From Neisseriaceae bacterium ESL0693 (GTDB taxonomy: Bacteria; Pseudomonadota; Gammaproteobacteria; Burkholderiales; Neisseriaceae), in contig JAQTIE010000007.1 of NCBI GenBank assembly GCA_029433475.1, forward strand, positions 62,001 through 126,000: a stretch of DNA of 64,000 nucleotides, in the 5' to 3' direction. A program made the position numbers and the translations under genes. The notes beneath the pieces were generated by a model, which saw only the letters and a list, made by a program, of their open reading frames with translations, ran no database searches and was not told where the DNA came from. Positions 36,559 through 47,236 of the stretch are shown here, piece after piece (positions within the stretch are counted from its first letter, which is position 1; each line of letters opens with the position of its first letter).

Positions 36559-37386
36559 TTAAAAGGCCGGAACAATAGCACCTTGGTATTTCTGATTAAT
36601 AAACTCTTTAATTTCAGGTGAGGTCAGTGCTTTTTTCAATGCTTGTATTTCCGGACGGTTTTCATCGCCAGTGCGTACCGCCAGAATATTGGCGTAAGGA
36701 GAATCCTTTTGTTCAATAAACAAAGCATCTTTAGTCGGGTTTAGCTTGGCTTCCAAGGCAAAGTTGGTATTAATAAGCGCCAGCGATACATCATCCAATA
36801 CTCGCGGCAACTGCGGAGCGTCCATTTCAATGATTTTTAATTTTTTAGGGTTATCAATAATGTCGCGTGGCGTACCATGGATACCTACACCATCTTTTAA
36901 AGTGATCAGACCGGCATTCTGCATTAAAGCCAGAGCGCGACCATCGTTGCTGGGGTCATTCGGAATGGCAACATGGTCACCATTTTTCAATTCATTCAAT
37001 GATTTTATTTTTTTGGAGTAAATGCCCATTGGTTCAATGTGAATATTGGCCACATTGGTAAATTTTAAATGGCGCTCTTTCGTAAATGCTTCAAAATAAG
37101 GAATGGTCTGAAAGAAATTGGCATCAATTTCTTTGTCTGCCAACGCCATATTGGGTCGGACATAATCGGTCATCTGGATAATTTTGAGTGTAATACCTTC
37201 TTTGGCCAGTAAAGGTTTGGCCGCTTCCAGAATTTCGACATGCGGTACTGGTGTAGCCGCAATCTGAATGATTTTGGATGGTTCTGTTTGTGTTGTTTTA
37301 TTATTACTCTCTGTCTGATGATTACATGCTGACAATAACGCGGATAAGGCTATGCAGGACAATAATGGCTTAATCCATGCTCTCAT
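36559..37386 (-). CDS. MetQ/NlpA-family lipoprotein, paralogue 2
   Basis: A 275-residue lipoprotein (lipobox LLSAC) nearly colinear with paralogue 1, sharing DANFFQTIPY, NVANIHIEPMGIYS, KKLKIIEM-like and ending NQKYQGAIVPAF. The two proteins differ mainly in the signal peptide and scattered positions, including YVRPNMALADKE here against YAGSNMALANKE in paralogue 1. Both have their own terminator of related sequence, so the whole cassette was duplicated. Probable methionine or related amino-acid binding, using MetNI encoded elsewhere. Confidence 0.88.
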   Translation of the reverse strand: MRAWIKPLLSCIALSALLSACNHQTESNNKTTQTEPSKIIQIAATPVPHVEILEAAKPLLAKEGITLKIIQMTDYVRPNMALADKEIDANFFQTIPYFEAFTKERHLKFTNVANIHIEPMGIYSKKIKSLNELKNGDHVAIPNDPSNDGRALALMQNAGLITLKDGVGIHGTPRDIIDNPKKLKIIEMDAPQLPRVLDDVSLALINTNFALEAKLNPTKDALFIEQKDSPYANILAVRTGDENRPEIQALKKALTSPEIKEFINQKYQGAIVPAF

Positions 37387-37439
37387 TTTGAATCCTCTAT
37401 CAATTAACTAACATAAAAAATCTAAAACTAACGTTTATT

Positions 37440-37469
37440 TTGAGCCATTATCATACAATAATGGCTCAA
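37440..37469. repeat. Inverted repeat between uvrA and metQ-like paralogue 2
   Basis: A perfect 12-bp inverted repeat (37440-37451 with 37458-37469, 6-nt spacer). It lies downstream of uvrA on the minus strand, but only a weak A/T-rich sequence follows rather than a clean U-run. It could be a weak uvrA terminator or an operator for the lipoprotein gene. Confidence 0.55.
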
Positions 37470-37504
37470 AGATAGCCATGATATTAAGCCACTGGCACAG
37501 ATTA

Positions 37505-40333
37505 TTAAGCATTCAATAACGGTTTTAAGTACTTACCGGTATAGCTACGGGTATTTTCTGATACTTGTTCGGGCGTGCCTTCTGCAATAATGGTACCACC
37601 ACCATCACCGCCTTCCGGCCCCAGGTCAACAATGTAATCAGCTGTTTTGATTACATCCAGATTGTGCTCAATGATCACAATGGTATTACCTTTGCCTTTC
37701 AGACGCTGAATAACTTGTAATAATAACGCGATGTCTGCAAAATGCAGGCCGGTAGTCGGTTCATCCAGAATATACAAAGTACGGCCTGTGTCGCGTTTGG
37801 ATAATTCAAGTGCCAGCTTGACCCGTTGCGCTTCGCCACCAGAGAGTGTGGTGGCTGACTGGCCTAATCGCACATAACCTAAACCAACATCTAATAATGT
37901 TTGCAGTTTACGTTTGATAATGGGCACAGCATCAAAAAAGAGGGCAGCTTCTTCAACAGTCATGTCCAGAATCTGACTGATATTTTTACCTTTATATTGT
38001 ATTTCCAAGGTTTCACGATTGTACCGCTTACCATGGCAGACTTCACACGGGACATAGATATCAGGCAGAAAATGCATTTCAACTTTCAGAACTCCATCAC
38101 CCTGACAGGCTTCGCAGCGACCACCTTTAACATTGAAAGAGAAGCGGCCGACATTGTAGCCGCGTTCACGTGCCAGAGGTACGCCGGCAAAGAGTTCACG
38201 AATGGGGGTGAATAAGCCGGTATAGGTGGCCGGATTTGAACGCGGTGTTCTGCCGATGGGGGATTGATCTACATTGATCACTTTATCCAATTGATCCAGA
38301 CCAATAATTTCATCATAAGAGGCGGGCTCAGTACTGGCTCGATTGAGTTCACGTGCGGCAATTTTGGCCAGAGTATCGTTGATCAGTGTGGATTTGCCGC
38401 TACCGGATACACCTGTAATGCAAGTAATCAAACCAAGCGGTAAATTGAGGGTGATTTCTTTCAGATTATTGCCTTTGGCGCCTTTGAGCGTCAATAAACG
38501 CTCCGGGTCAGCGGGTGTACGTTCAGACGGAATCTCGATTTTCTGACGCCCGCTTAAATATTGCCCTGTCACTGATTCGGCACAGGCGCTGAGTTTGGCC
38601 GGTGGTGCCGCCACAATGACATGGCCACCGTGTTCGCCGGCACCAGGCCCCATGTCCACCACAAAATCAGCGGTACGGATCGCATCTTCATCATGTTCAA
38701 CCACAATAACGCTGTTGCCCAGATCTCGTAAATGTTTTAGCGTGTCCAGTAAGCGATCATTATCGCGCTGATGTAAGCCAATGGAAGGTTCATCCAGAAC
38801 ATACATAACACCGGTTAGACCAGAGCCTATCTGACTGGCCAGGCGAATACGCTGGGCTTCGCCACCGGACAGAGTTTCAGCACTGCGTGCCAGATTGAGA
38901 TAATTCAGACCGACATTAATTAAAAAACCAAGCCGCTCGGTAATTTCTTTAAGAATTTTTTCTGCAATCTGTTGCTTATTGCCTTCCAGATTCAGGTGGG
39001 CAAAAAAGTCCAGTGCCTGACTTAATGGCCATGAGCTTACTTCATGTAGCGGCTTTTGGTTAATGTAAACATAGCGGGCTTCCTTACGCAGACGGGCGCC
39101 ACCACAGGCAGGGCAGGCGCGATGGCTTTGATACTGGCTTAATTCTTCGCGCACGGCATTGGAATCTGTCTCACGATAGCGGCGTTCCATATTGACCATA
39201 ATACCTTCAAAAGCATGGCTGCGCTGGAAGGTGGTGCCACGTTCGGATAAATAGGTAAATTCTATGGCTTCCTTGCCAGAACCAAACAGAATAATATTCT
39301 GTATTTTTTCAGGCAGTTGATTGAAAGGAGTATTAGCATCAAACTGGTAATGTCTGGCCAAAGATTGAATCATCTGAAAATAAAAGGTATTGCGTTTATC
39401 CCATCCTTTGATGGCGCCACTGGCCAAAGACAAATCAGGATGCATCACTACCCGCTCAGGGTCGAAAAAATTCATGCTGCCCAGACCATCACATTTGGCG
39501 CAGGCGCCCATGGGGTTATTGAAGCTGAATAACCGCGGCTCTAATTCTTGTAAACTATATGAGCAGGCAGGGCAGGCAAAGCGGGCTGAAAACCAGTGTT
39601 CTTTACCGGAATCCATTTCCAGCGCCAATGCCCGGTCATTGCCATGACGCAATGCCGTTTCAAAGCTTTCTGCCAGTCTTTGTTGCAAATCTGGCCGAAC
39701 CTTGACACGATCAATGACTACATCAATATTATGCTTGATGTTTTTTTTCAATGCCGGCACGTCTTCTAAAGCATAAATTTCACCATCAACTCGAACACGG
39801 GCAAAGCCCTGAATTTGTAAATCAGCAAATAATTCAACAAATTCACCTTTGCGTTCACGCACAGCCGGTGCCAGAATCATCACACGGGTATCTTCTGGCA
39901 ATGCCATCACATGGTCGACCATTTGAGATACGGTCTGGCTGGTTAGAGGAAGATTGTGTTCAGGGCAATAGGGCGTGCCTACTCTGGCGTAAAGTAAACG
40001 CAGATAATCATGAATTTCTGTGACGGTACCCACGGTGGAGCGTGGATTGTGACTGGTGGCTTTCTGTTCAATGGAAATAGCAGGAGACAGACCTTCAATC
40101 AGGTCAACATCTGGTTTTTCCATCATCTGTAAAAACTGACGCGCATAGGCAGACAGGCTCTCTACATAACGGCGCTGTCCTTCTGCATATAGGGTATCAA
40201 AGGCTAAGGAAGATTTGCCACTGCCTGATAAGCCGGTAATAACCACCAGTTTATGCCGTGGTATATCTAAATCTACATTTTTTAAATTGTGGGTACGTGC
40301 TCCGCGAATACGAATAGTATCGTTATCTGACAT
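37505..40333 (-). CDS. uvrA: Excinuclease ABC subunit A
   Basis: A 942-residue DNA damage sensor of nucleotide-excision repair with two ABC modules. Walker A sites are GLSGSGKSS (about residues 34-42) and GVSGSGKST; signature motifs LSGGEAQRI and LSGGEAQRV; Walker B regions [10 protein letters not shown] and [10 protein letters not shown]. Zinc-binding cysteines are seen in [21 protein letters not shown] and [11 protein letters not shown]...CEVCHGKRY. Length is normal. It stands alone on the minus strand. Confidence 0.98.
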   Translation of the reverse strand: MSDNDTIRIRGARTHNLKNVDLDIPRHKLVVITGLSGSGKSSLAFDTLYAEGQRRYVESLSAYARQFLQMMEKPDVDLIEGLSPAISIEQKATSHNPRSTVGTVTEIHDYLRLLYARVGTPYCPEHNLPLTSQTVSQMVDHVMALPEDTRVMILAPAVRERKGEFVELFADLQIQGFARVRVDGEIYALEDVPALKKNIKHNIDVVIDRVKVRPDLQQRLAESFETALRHGNDRALALEMDSGKEHWFSARFACPACSYSLQELEPRLFSFNNPMGACAKCDGLGSMNFFDPERVVMHPDLSLASGAIKGWDKRNTFYFQMIQSLARHYQFDANTPFNQLPEKIQNIILFGSGKEAIEFTYLSERGTTFQRSHAFEGIMVNMERRYRETDSNAVREELSQYQSHRACPACGGARLRKEARYVYINQKPLHEVSSWPLSQALDFFAHLNLEGNKQQIAEKILKEITERLGFLINVGLNYLNLARSAETLSGGEAQRIRLASQIGSGLTGVMYVLDEPSIGLHQRDNDRLLDTLKHLRDLGNSVIVVEHDEDAIRTADFVVDMGPGAGEHGGHVIVAAPPAKLSACAESVTGQYLSGRQKIEIPSERTPADPERLLTLKGAKGNNLKEITLNLPLGLITCITGVSGSGKSTLINDTLAKIAARELNRASTEPASYDEIIGLDQLDKVINVDQSPIGRTPRSNPATYTGLFTPIRELFAGVPLARERGYNVGRFSFNVKGGRCEACQGDGVLKVEMHFLPDIYVPCEVCHGKRYNRETLEIQYKGKNISQILDMTVEEAALFFDAVPIIKRKLQTLLDVGLGYVRLGQSATTLSGGEAQRVKLALELSKRDTGRTLYILDEPTTGLHFADIALLLQVIQRLKGKGNTIVIIEHNLDVIKTADYIVDLGPEGGDGGGTIIAEGTPEQVSENTRSYTGKYLKPLLNA

Positions 40334-40455
40334 TGTACTGTGCTTTCAGGCTGCTAATTAAAGAATATTTGAAAAACAAAGCTTATCCAAAATCTCAATC
40401 ATAAAAAATAGTGATTAGATAAATGGTTACCTAGTAGCCAAATTACAATCATCTA

Positions 40456-41784
40456 TTATTGTTTTAATAGCAAAAATTTGCAATCTTTGCGTAAAACCGG
40501 CGACTTTAGCAATAAATAGGTCAGCATGAACAGATTACCTATGGCCACCATGAGATAAAGCAGATTGATGCTGTCGAATAACCAGATTAATAAAGAACTG
40601 GCCACAGCAGAAAACAGCATGAATAATCCATTAACAATATTATTTGCCGCAATGGCATGCGTGCGAAATTCATGGGTACTGCTGGTTTGCAGCCAGGTAT
40701 ACAAAGGAATGGAGAAAAAACCGCCCGATAAACCGATACCCAGAATGCACACCATGACCCCATAGGAGTGAGCCTGTTGCAAGAAGTAAACCAATGATTG
40801 TGGTTGAACATGATGCTGATCATGAGTCAGATACACCAGAGTACAACCGAAAATACTGAGACCCAGTGTGGCCGGTATGATCAGGCTTAAATGCAATTGC
40901 CCTTTGCTGAATTTGGCACATAACAGAGAGCCCAGACCAATGCCAACAGAAAACAAAGTCAGCATCAGATTGAAAACGTTGGCATCACCACCCAGATTTG
41001 AGCGTGTAAACGTGGGAAGCTGTGTCATGTAAACTGAGCCGATCAGCCAGAACCAGGAAATACCCATGATGGCAGTCCAGATATTTTTCTGCTGATGGCT
41101 TTTCCGTAATAATTGCCATGTGCGCTGCCCGATGTTGAAATGAAGGGGAATATCAGGTGTTACTGGTGCTACGGGCAGCATAAACAGACTGGCTATCTGA
41201 CCTACTATGGCAATCAGCAATAATCCGGTGATTAGCCAGTATAAATCCATGCCGGCCAATATTGAACCTAATAATTGTCCGAACAGAATGGCTATAAAGG
41301 TGCCGGATTCGACCAGCCCATTACCGCTGACCAGTTCCGATGGTTTTAAGTAGTCGGGCAATATGGCGTATTTCAAAGGACCAAACAGCGCCGAATGCGT
41401 GCCCATTAAAAACAAACACAGCATTAATAAAACAATACTGTGCAGTAAAAATCCGACGGCCGCAATGGACATGATCACCAGTTCCATCAATTTGATATTG
41501 CGTGCCACTGTGGCTTTGTCAAATTTATTGGCAATTTCGCCGCCTAGGGTGGAAAACAGAAAATAGGGCAAGATGAATAAAAATGCGGCCAGATTAAGCA
41601 ACTGACTGGCTGGTAGCCATGAATGATGGTTAAACTGAGAGAAACTGATTAAAACAAAGAAAGCTGTCTTAAATAGATTATCATTCAGTGCATTGCATAA
41701 TTGGGTACAGAATAAGGGCAGAAATCGTCTTGATGTAACAAAGCTGAAGTAATGTGTTGATTTTAAGTTATCAGGAATAGGCAT
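40456..41784 (-). CDS. LplT-like MFS transporter
   Basis: The 442-residue protein has about twelve transmembrane helices and the N-terminal pattern RRFLPLFCTQLCNALNDNLFKTA typical of the MFS branch that carries lysophospholipids (LplT) and is often fused or linked to acyltransferases. Other supporting pieces are GEIANKFDKATVARNIK, LFGPLKYAILPDYL and NGLVESGTFIAILFG. No acyltransferase/Aas gene is adjacent here. Likely role: moving lysophospholipid across the inner membrane; substrate remains inferred. Confidence 0.7.
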   Translation of the reverse strand: MPIPDNLKSTHYFSFVTSRRFLPLFCTQLCNALNDNLFKTAFFVLISFSQFNHHSWLPASQLLNLAAFLFILPYFLFSTLGGEIANKFDKATVARNIKLMELVIMSIAAVGFLLHSIVLLMLCLFLMGTHSALFGPLKYAILPDYLKPSELVSGNGLVESGTFIAILFGQLLGSILAGMDLYWLITGLLLIAIVGQIASLFMLPVAPVTPDIPLHFNIGQRTWQLLRKSHQQKNIWTAIMGISWFWLIGSVYMTQLPTFTRSNLGGDANVFNLMLTLFSVGIGLGSLLCAKFSKGQLHLSLIIPATLGLSIFGCTLVYLTHDQHHVQPQSLVYFLQQAHSYGVMVCILGIGLSGGFFSIPLYTWLQTSSTHEFRTHAIAANNIVNGLFMLFSAVASSLLIWLFDSINLLYLMVAIGNLFMLTYLLLKSPVLRKDCKFLLLKQ

Positions 41785-41862
41785 GGCATGGATTCAGATA
41801 TTTTATCTATAGATAAAATAATCTTCATTATGGTTGAATTAAATAGAATATGAAGCGCGGTT

Positions 41863-42183
41863 TTATAATGTTCCCGTCAGATCTTCAAGAATATAGTGTT
41901 GGTGATCAATGTGTAAAAATTGCTGTTGCAGCTTTCCGATGATTTCTCCTGTTTCATTGGTTAACTGAAGATAATCCCCTTGTTTATACCAGAACAACAT
42001 AGGCTGGTTGGAGAGTTTCTGTAAAGTCTGATGTGCCGCTGAATCTGAAGAAATTGCATCATCGGCCATTTTGATGGCGAAATAACCTTTTTCACTGTTT
42101 GATTTGTCAGAATCTTCTTCATTCATCAACACCATAAACCCTAAATGCTGCCGAAAAGGGTCACTAATACCAAAATAATACAT
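41863..42183 (-). CDS. Small protein of unknown function
   Basis: A 106-residue open frame in a gene-sized gap, with ATG at 42183. I do not recognise the family. It has no signal peptide or membrane helix and is moderately acidic. The C-terminal half, MLFWYKQGDYLQLTNETGEIIGKLQQQFLHIDHQHYILEDLTG (seen in parts), looks like an alternating beta-rich segment. It lies 78 bp upstream of the LplT-like gene on the same strand and might be co-expressed with it. Confidence 0.5.
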   Translation of the reverse strand: MYYFGISDPFRQHLGFMVLMNEEDSDKSNSEKGYFAIKMADDAISSDSAAHQTLQKLSNQPMLFWYKQGDYLQLTNETGEIIGKLQQQFLHIDHQHYILEDLTGTL

Positions 42184-42376
42184 ATTATCAAAACCAGCAA
42201 TAAATTAAGTATTTATAATATCATTATATAGGCATACTTGTCATTTACTGGTTTACATTATGCCTGATGATATTAATTATTAAACCATTTTGATTTTGGT
42301 GTAATTAATGAATCTGCGATCTCAGTAAAAAAACTCAATGACTGATATTAATCATTTGATTATGGTTTTAATTTGC

Positions 42377-44134
42377 TTACAAATTAGTCAGTTTGATTTT
42401 CTGACCCGGACGTAAAATTTTATTGCCATGTACTTTTCTCAGTTTCTGCACGGGAATATTAAATTGCTGTGCAATACCTGTTAAAGTATCTCCCTTTTTA
42501 ATGGTATAAGAAGCGGGGATAACAGGGGTTTTCTTGCGGTTATTCTGGACAGTGTTATGAATGCTTTTTTTACGCTTGAGATCGCTATCATTAAATGAAA
42601 CAGCCAGTATTTGCCCTGGGTGAATATTATTTCCGCGCAGATTATTGGCAGTAACCAAATCAGCAACATTCAAATGATATTTTTGGGCAATAGAGAATAA
42701 AGTGTCACCTGTAACGACTTTATGGGTTGTTGCTTTGGCTTTGGCAGAAGATTTACTGGCTGCTGAAGACTGGGTGGTGGTTTTATCGGTATTTAATTTC
42801 AGATTATGGCTGGTCTGGAAGGTAGCGGCGGCAGAAGCACGGCCACTCATGGACACTTTCATTAAATAAGGTGATGAGGCATTCACTGAGCCAGGTGCTG
42901 AAACTGAGGCAGTGGTTATATCAGTTGTGGCTTGAACCGGATTCGTGGCCAATGTTATTGTACGATCCAGTGCAGTATCTGAATCAATACCATCTATACT
43001 TCGTTTATTATCAATGTTAAAGTCATTCTTACTCAGTAACAGACTGCGGCCAGCCGGAATAATATTACTGTGTAAATTGTTTAATCTTTTAATATCACTG
43101 ATATTCATGCCGGTTTGTTCGGCCAGCTCCATGATTCTGATGGGCTGATCTGCGGTATAAATATTCCAGGAAAGTAAGCTGTTTTTATCTGCCTGGCGGT
43201 AATTGCGTTCAAAGGTTTTAACCGCACTGATAGGCAGTAGCATTTTGCGATTGGCTTTGGGAATAAAAACAGGGCTTCTAAAACTTGGATTTAATGCCAG
43301 AAATTCAGAGATGGAGATATTGGCCAGACGTGCGGCGCTGGTAATATCTATCGGCTCTTCAATATTAATGGCTTCAAAATAGGGTTTATTAGGAATGGAC
43401 GCCAAGCGAATGCCAAAAGCTTCGGGATTTTCTATAATATTACGTACGGCCAATAATTTGGGAACATAATTGCGTGTTTCATTGGGCAGACGCAAGTTTT
43501 CATAGGTTGGGTCAATGCCGCTGAGTTCTGCCCGTTTAATGGCTTTGCCGACATTGCCTTCACCCCAATTATAAGCCGCCAGTGCCAAAGACCAGTCACC
43601 AAACAAATCATGCAGATATTGCAGGTAAGTCAGGGCTGCATCAGTGGCAGCATACACATCATGGCGCCCGTCATATAGATTATTTTGTTCCAGCCCGTAT
43701 TGGCGGCCGCTGGCAGGCATAAATTGCCACAAACCGGAGGCGCCTACCCGCGATTGGGCTTTATTAACAAAAGCACTTTCAATAAACGGTAAAAGAGCGA
43801 CTTCAGCCGGAATCTGTCTTTTTTCTGCTTCGGTAACAATATGATAAATGTAAGGCTGGCTGCGATCAATCATACGGTTGAGGTAATCACTGCGGCTGGC
43901 ATAAAATTGTTCTTGCTGTCTGACCAGTTCGGGATTGACTTCAGTCATACGAAAATCCCGACGTATCCGTCCCCAGATATCGTTCATTGAATATGCCTTA
44001 CCTTTTAAGGTAGCGGCATTTAAATTCATTATGGCCAGGCCGATATCATTACTGCTGTAGGACTGTGCTAGACAAATAGACGGAACAAATACTAAACTGG
44101 TCAAAGTCAATGCTATATGCTTCAATTGAGCCAT
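42377..44134 (-). CDS. mltD: Lytic murein transglycosylase D with LysM domains
   Basis: The 585-residue secreted protein cleaves peptidoglycan glycan strands. It has a signal peptide (ALTLTSLVFVPSICLAQ), an SLT catalytic domain with the active Glu in LLPFIESAFVNKAQSRVGASGLWQFM (in parts) and AYNWGEGNVGKA, then one degenerate and two clear LysM modules at the C-terminus (HKVVTGDTLFSIAQKYHLN and YTIKKGDTLTGIAQQFNIP). The signal peptide lacks a lipobox Cys, so it is probably soluble periplasmic. ATG at 44134 is preferred to an upstream one at 44197. Divergent from a YafS-like gene, as in E. coli. Confidence 0.92.
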   Translation of the reverse strand: MAQLKHIALTLTSLVFVPSICLAQSYSSNDIGLAIMNLNAATLKGKAYSMNDIWGRIRRDFRMTEVNPELVRQQEQFYASRSDYLNRMIDRSQPYIYHIVTEAEKRQIPAEVALLPFIESAFVNKAQSRVGASGLWQFMPASGRQYGLEQNNLYDGRHDVYAATDAALTYLQYLHDLFGDWSLALAAYNWGEGNVGKAIKRAELSGIDPTYENLRLPNETRNYVPKLLAVRNIIENPEAFGIRLASIPNKPYFEAINIEEPIDITSAARLANISISEFLALNPSFRSPVFIPKANRKMLLPISAVKTFERNYRQADKNSLLSWNIYTADQPIRIMELAEQTGMNISDIKRLNNLHSNIIPAGRSLLLSKNDFNIDNKRSIDGIDSDTALDRTITLATNPVQATTDITTASVSAPGSVNASSPYLMKVSMSGRASAAATFQTSHNLKLNTDKTTTQSSAASKSSAKAKATTHKVVTGDTLFSIAQKYHLNVADLVTANNLRGNNIHPGQILAVSFNDSDLKRKKSIHNTVQNNRKKTPVIPASYTIKKGDTLTGIAQQFNIPVQKLRKVHGNKILRPGQKIKLTNL

Positions 44135-44291
44135 GTGAATACCATGATATGCATGCAAAATTATGTGAATATTAAAGGTCAGATAGGTGATGGTCAAGGA
44201 CGAAGCTGTTTTTTTACAGATATATTCTAAGTAATATTATGTATTTTATTATTTAAAACATAAATTTATAAACTGATAACCACAATATGGC

Positions 44292-44999
44292 ATGAATGAT
44301 AAATTATTAGATCAATGGTTTATGTCTAACCGATTCGGATATTATCTGAGTCAGTTGGAAAAATCGTTTTTACAGACGAAACTCAATACCATCGCAGCGC
44401 AGACTGTATTACAAATCGGTATGCCTGCGTGGCAATTTAATATATCGAACAATAAAATACAATATATTATTCAACCTGATAGGGAGGAAATATTAAATCA
44501 GACTGATTCTGGAAAACAACTATTGCCTTACTCTTGCCAGAGCATGGATCTGATTATCTGGCCTCATGGCATGGATAAAAAAAATTCAACCCAAACCTTA
44601 GGTGAAATTTATCGGGTACTGAAAGAGGGTGGAAAAATATTGTTAACCGGTTTCAATCAGGCAGGTTACTGGCGGTTATTGTATGGCAGACCCATTCTGG
44701 CGCAATGCCAGATACACAAAGCAGGTGAGGTTATCCGGTGGTTACATAAACAACAGTTTGTATTAAATGAAGGCCAGTTTTTAGGTTATGGTCTGACTGG
44801 AAAGCATTCGCATACCCATCATTATATTGAGCTTATGGGTAACCGCTGGTGGCCGCATCTGGCTGCATTATATGCATTGGTACTAGAAAAGCGCACCATA
44901 CCTTTGACACCGATAATAGATTATCAGGCTTTGCCATATTCGCCTGTTTTAGCGCAGGTGAGCGCTGACCCATCTGGTCAGATAAATGACAATATCTGA
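44292..44999 (+). CDS. YafS-like class I methyltransferase
   Basis: The 235-residue protein has the methyltransferase-11 style motif ... SCQSMDLIIWPHGMDK ... LGEIYRVLKEGGKILLTGFNQAGYW (shown in parts), placing the post-motif IV/V region. The N-terminal SAM-binding glycine motif is weak (VLQIGMPAW). Position next to and divergent from mltD matches E. coli yafS. The methyl acceptor is unknown. Confidence 0.75.
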   Translation: MNDKLLDQWFMSNRFGYYLSQLEKSFLQTKLNTIAAQTVLQIGMPAWQFNISNNKIQYIIQPDREEILNQTDSGKQLLPYSCQSMDLIIWPHGMDKKNSTQTLGEIYRVLKEGGKILLTGFNQAGYWRLLYGRPILAQCQIHKAGEVIRWLHKQQFVLNEGQFLGYGLTGKHSHTHHYIELMGNRWWPHLAALYALVLEKRTIPLTPIIDYQALPYSPVLAQVSADPSGQINDNI

Positions 45000-45005
45000 A
45001 TAAAA

Positions 45006-45035
45006 CGGGTATTTGTCTGAATAAGCAAATACCCG
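45006..45035. terminator. Hairpin between converging YafS-like gene and nfsB
   Basis: A perfect 10-bp inverted repeat (45006-45015 with 45026-45035). The plus-strand 3' side has only a short U-rich sequence, and the minus-strand 3' side ends in TTTTA. It may end transcription from either side. Confidence 0.6.
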
Positions 45036-45055
45036 GTTATGTCATTTGACTATTA

Positions 45056-45700
45056 TTACAGGAAAGTAAATAAATCCTCTGTATCTAAGCGCGATTTAGG
45101 AAGCTTGGCATTAAAATCATCTGCGGCATGATAGCCCAGTGTGGCCACAACAACGCTGGTCAATCCTTTTTGCTTTAGCTGTAATATCTCATCCAGTTTG
45201 CCCGCATCAAAGCCTTCTATAGGGGTAGAATCAATACCTAAAGCCTGCGCGGAAAAAAGCAGGCCACTCAGAGCAATATAAAGCTGTTTGCTTTGCCAGT
45301 TTAATAGCGCCTCCGGACTGGTATTATTTAAACCGATAAAATATCGGCGCGTAGCATCATTTTCCTGCCGTTGCTGTTCATTGGCAAACCGGCCGTCTGC
45401 TTCCTCTTTATCCAAAACCTTTTGCAAATATGTTTCATCCAGACTGGTTTTGGCACAAAATATCACAGTATGCGAAGCATTCTGAACTTTAGGCTGATTG
45501 GCTCCGGCAAAGGCCGGTAAGATCTGCTTTTTGGCCTCTTCAGTACCGATAACCATAAAATGCCAGCCTTGTGCATTGACTGAAGACGGGCAATAACGCA
45601 GAAACTGGCATAATTGATCCATATCAGCTAGTGAGATCTTTCTGGCCGGATCGTAAGATTTGGCTGTATAGCGGTTCTGAGACAATTGATTAAGATTCAT
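45056..45700 (-). CDS. nfsB: NfsB-like oxygen-insensitive nitroreductase
   Basis: A 214-residue FMN-dependent NAD(P)H oxidoreductase. The N-terminal RYTAKSYDPARKIS, the FMN-site RYCPSSVNAQGWHFMVIG, and LGIDSTPIEGFD match the NfsB/dihydropteridine reductase group, with size exactly typical. It reduces nitro compounds and quinones in the cytosol. It is the last gene of a minus-strand block but is separated by 84 bp from spuC and is probably independent. Confidence 0.88.
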   Translation of the reverse strand: MNLNQLSQNRYTAKSYDPARKISLADMDQLCQFLRYCPSSVNAQGWHFMVIGTEEAKKQILPAFAGANQPKVQNASHTVIFCAKTSLDETYLQKVLDKEEADGRFANEQQRQENDATRRYFIGLNNTSPEALLNWQSKQLYIALSGLLFSAQALGIDSTPIEGFDAGKLDEILQLKQKGLTSVVVATLGYHAADDFNAKLPKSRLDTEDLFTFL

Positions 45701-45784
45701 GATGGCTTATTCCTTTATTTATTGTGTTTGCCACTATTATACATCGGCATTGATAAAACACATTTAATGCCAGTACAAAATGGG

Positions 45785-47167
45785 TTAAGCCGGTGATGCT
45801 GATGTCTGGCGCTGATCCATGATGGTTTCAAATTCAATCATGCATTGTCGGGCAATGGCCAGCATTTGTTCAATTTCGTCCGGAGTAATGATTAATGGCG
45901 GCGCAGCCACAATATGATCGCCACAGGCGCGCATAATGAGATTATGTTTAAAAAACAGATCTCGGCAGATTAATCCGGCTTCCCCCCAATTAGGCCATAA
46001 TGTTTTGGTATGTTTATTTTTAACCAAGGTAAAACCGCACATTAATCCTAAGCTCCTGACATCAGCAACATATTTAAAGGGTTTAAATGTTTCCGCCCAG
46101 CGTTTTTGCAGATACGGGCCTGTCTGATCATGCACGCGCTGAATGATGTGCTCTTTATCTAAAATAGACAGATTGGCTCTGGCAACAGCAGCAGATACCG
46201 GATGGCCGCCATAAGTAAAGCCGTGATTAAATTCACCACCGGCTAAAAGACCAGCCGCTACCTTATCATTGACTAAGACAGCACCAATCGGTAAATAACC
46301 AGAAGACAGTCCTTTGGCCATGGTAAAAATATCCGGCTCAAAACCTAAAGCCTGATAACCAAACCATTGTCCAGTACGGCCATAGCCGCAGATCACTTCA
46401 TCAGATACCAGCAGAATATCGTATTTCTGACATATTTCCTGAATTCTGGGCCAGTAGGTTTCGGGCGGAATAATCACACCACCGGCACCTTGAATCGGTT
46501 CTCCTACAAATGCCGCAATTTTATCCGCCCCAATACTAAGAATTTTTTCCTCCAGCCAGTTGGCTGCTCTTAAGCCAAATGCTTCTTCTGTTTCATTCGC
46601 TCTGGCCAGACCGTAATACCAGGGTTGTTCGATATGTACAATATTGGAAATCGGCAGGCCGCCCTGGGTGTGCATGCTTTTCATGCCGCCTATACTAGCC
46701 GCGCCAATGGTAGAGCCATGATAGCCATTCCAGCGTCCAATGATCACTTTTTTATCTGGCTGTCCGACCGATGTCCAGTAATGCCGTACCATGCGCATCA
46801 TGGTGTCGACTGATTCAGAGCCTGAATTGGTATAAAACACATAATTGAACTGAGGCGGAGTGATATCGATTAATTTTTTAGATAATTTGATCACGGCCGG
46901 ATGAGTGGTTTTAAAAAAGGTATTATAAAACGGTAACTTTTCCATTTGCTTTTTGGCGACTTTAGCCAGTTTCCGGCGGCCATAGCCGATATTGACACAC
47001 CATAGCCCGGCCATGGCGTCCAGAATTTTTTGTTTATTTTCATCGTAAATATATACACCTTTGGCTTTAACAATGACACGAACACCTTCTTTTTGTAACT
47101 GTGCATTATCAGAAAAAGGGTGTAAGTGGTGACGCATGGCTTCATGGCTGTGGTGCTTTTTACTCAA
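45785..47167 (-). CDS. spuC: Putrescine/polyamine aminotransferase (SpuC-like)
   Basis: A 460-residue class III PLP aminotransferase. It has DAMAGLWCVNIGYGR near the N-terminus, YTNSGSESVDTMMRM, the Asp in LLVSDEVICGYGRTG, and the catalytic Lys in FTMAKGLSSGYLPIGA. It resembles SpuC, which transfers the amino group of putrescine to pyruvate. The open frame reaches an ATG at 47203, but AAGGAG lies 7 bases before an in-frame TTG at 47167, so TTG is the likely start. spuB and spuA-like genes precede it, which supports polyamine catabolism. Confidence 0.85.
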   Translation of the reverse strand: MSKKHHSHEAMRHHLHPFSDNAQLQKEGVRVIVKAKGVYIYDENKQKILDAMAGLWCVNIGYGRRKLAKVAKKQMEKLPFYNTFFKTTHPAVIKLSKKLIDITPPQFNYVFYTNSGSESVDTMMRMVRHYWTSVGQPDKKVIIGRWNGYHGSTIGAASIGGMKSMHTQGGLPISNIVHIEQPWYYGLARANETEEAFGLRAANWLEEKILSIGADKIAAFVGEPIQGAGGVIIPPETYWPRIQEICQKYDILLVSDEVICGYGRTGQWFGYQALGFEPDIFTMAKGLSSGYLPIGAVLVNDKVAAGLLAGGEFNHGFTYGGHPVSAAVARANLSILDKEHIIQRVHDQTGPYLQKRWAETFKPFKYVADVRSLGLMCGFTLVKNKHTKTLWPNWGEAGLICRDLFFKHNLIMRACGDHIVAAPPLIITPDEIEQMLAIARQCMIEFETIMDQRQTSASPA

Positions 47168-47236
47168 TTTGCTGCTCCTTCGCGGGTTATTGGTCAAAAT
47201 CATTCATTTATATGAGGAACTGAAATTTTTCAGACA

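Noticed and set aside
35315-37386. Insertion sequence or transposon as the source of the metQ duplication
   Set aside because: No transposase, terminal inverted repeats or target duplication were seen around the two genes; simple tandem duplication explains them.
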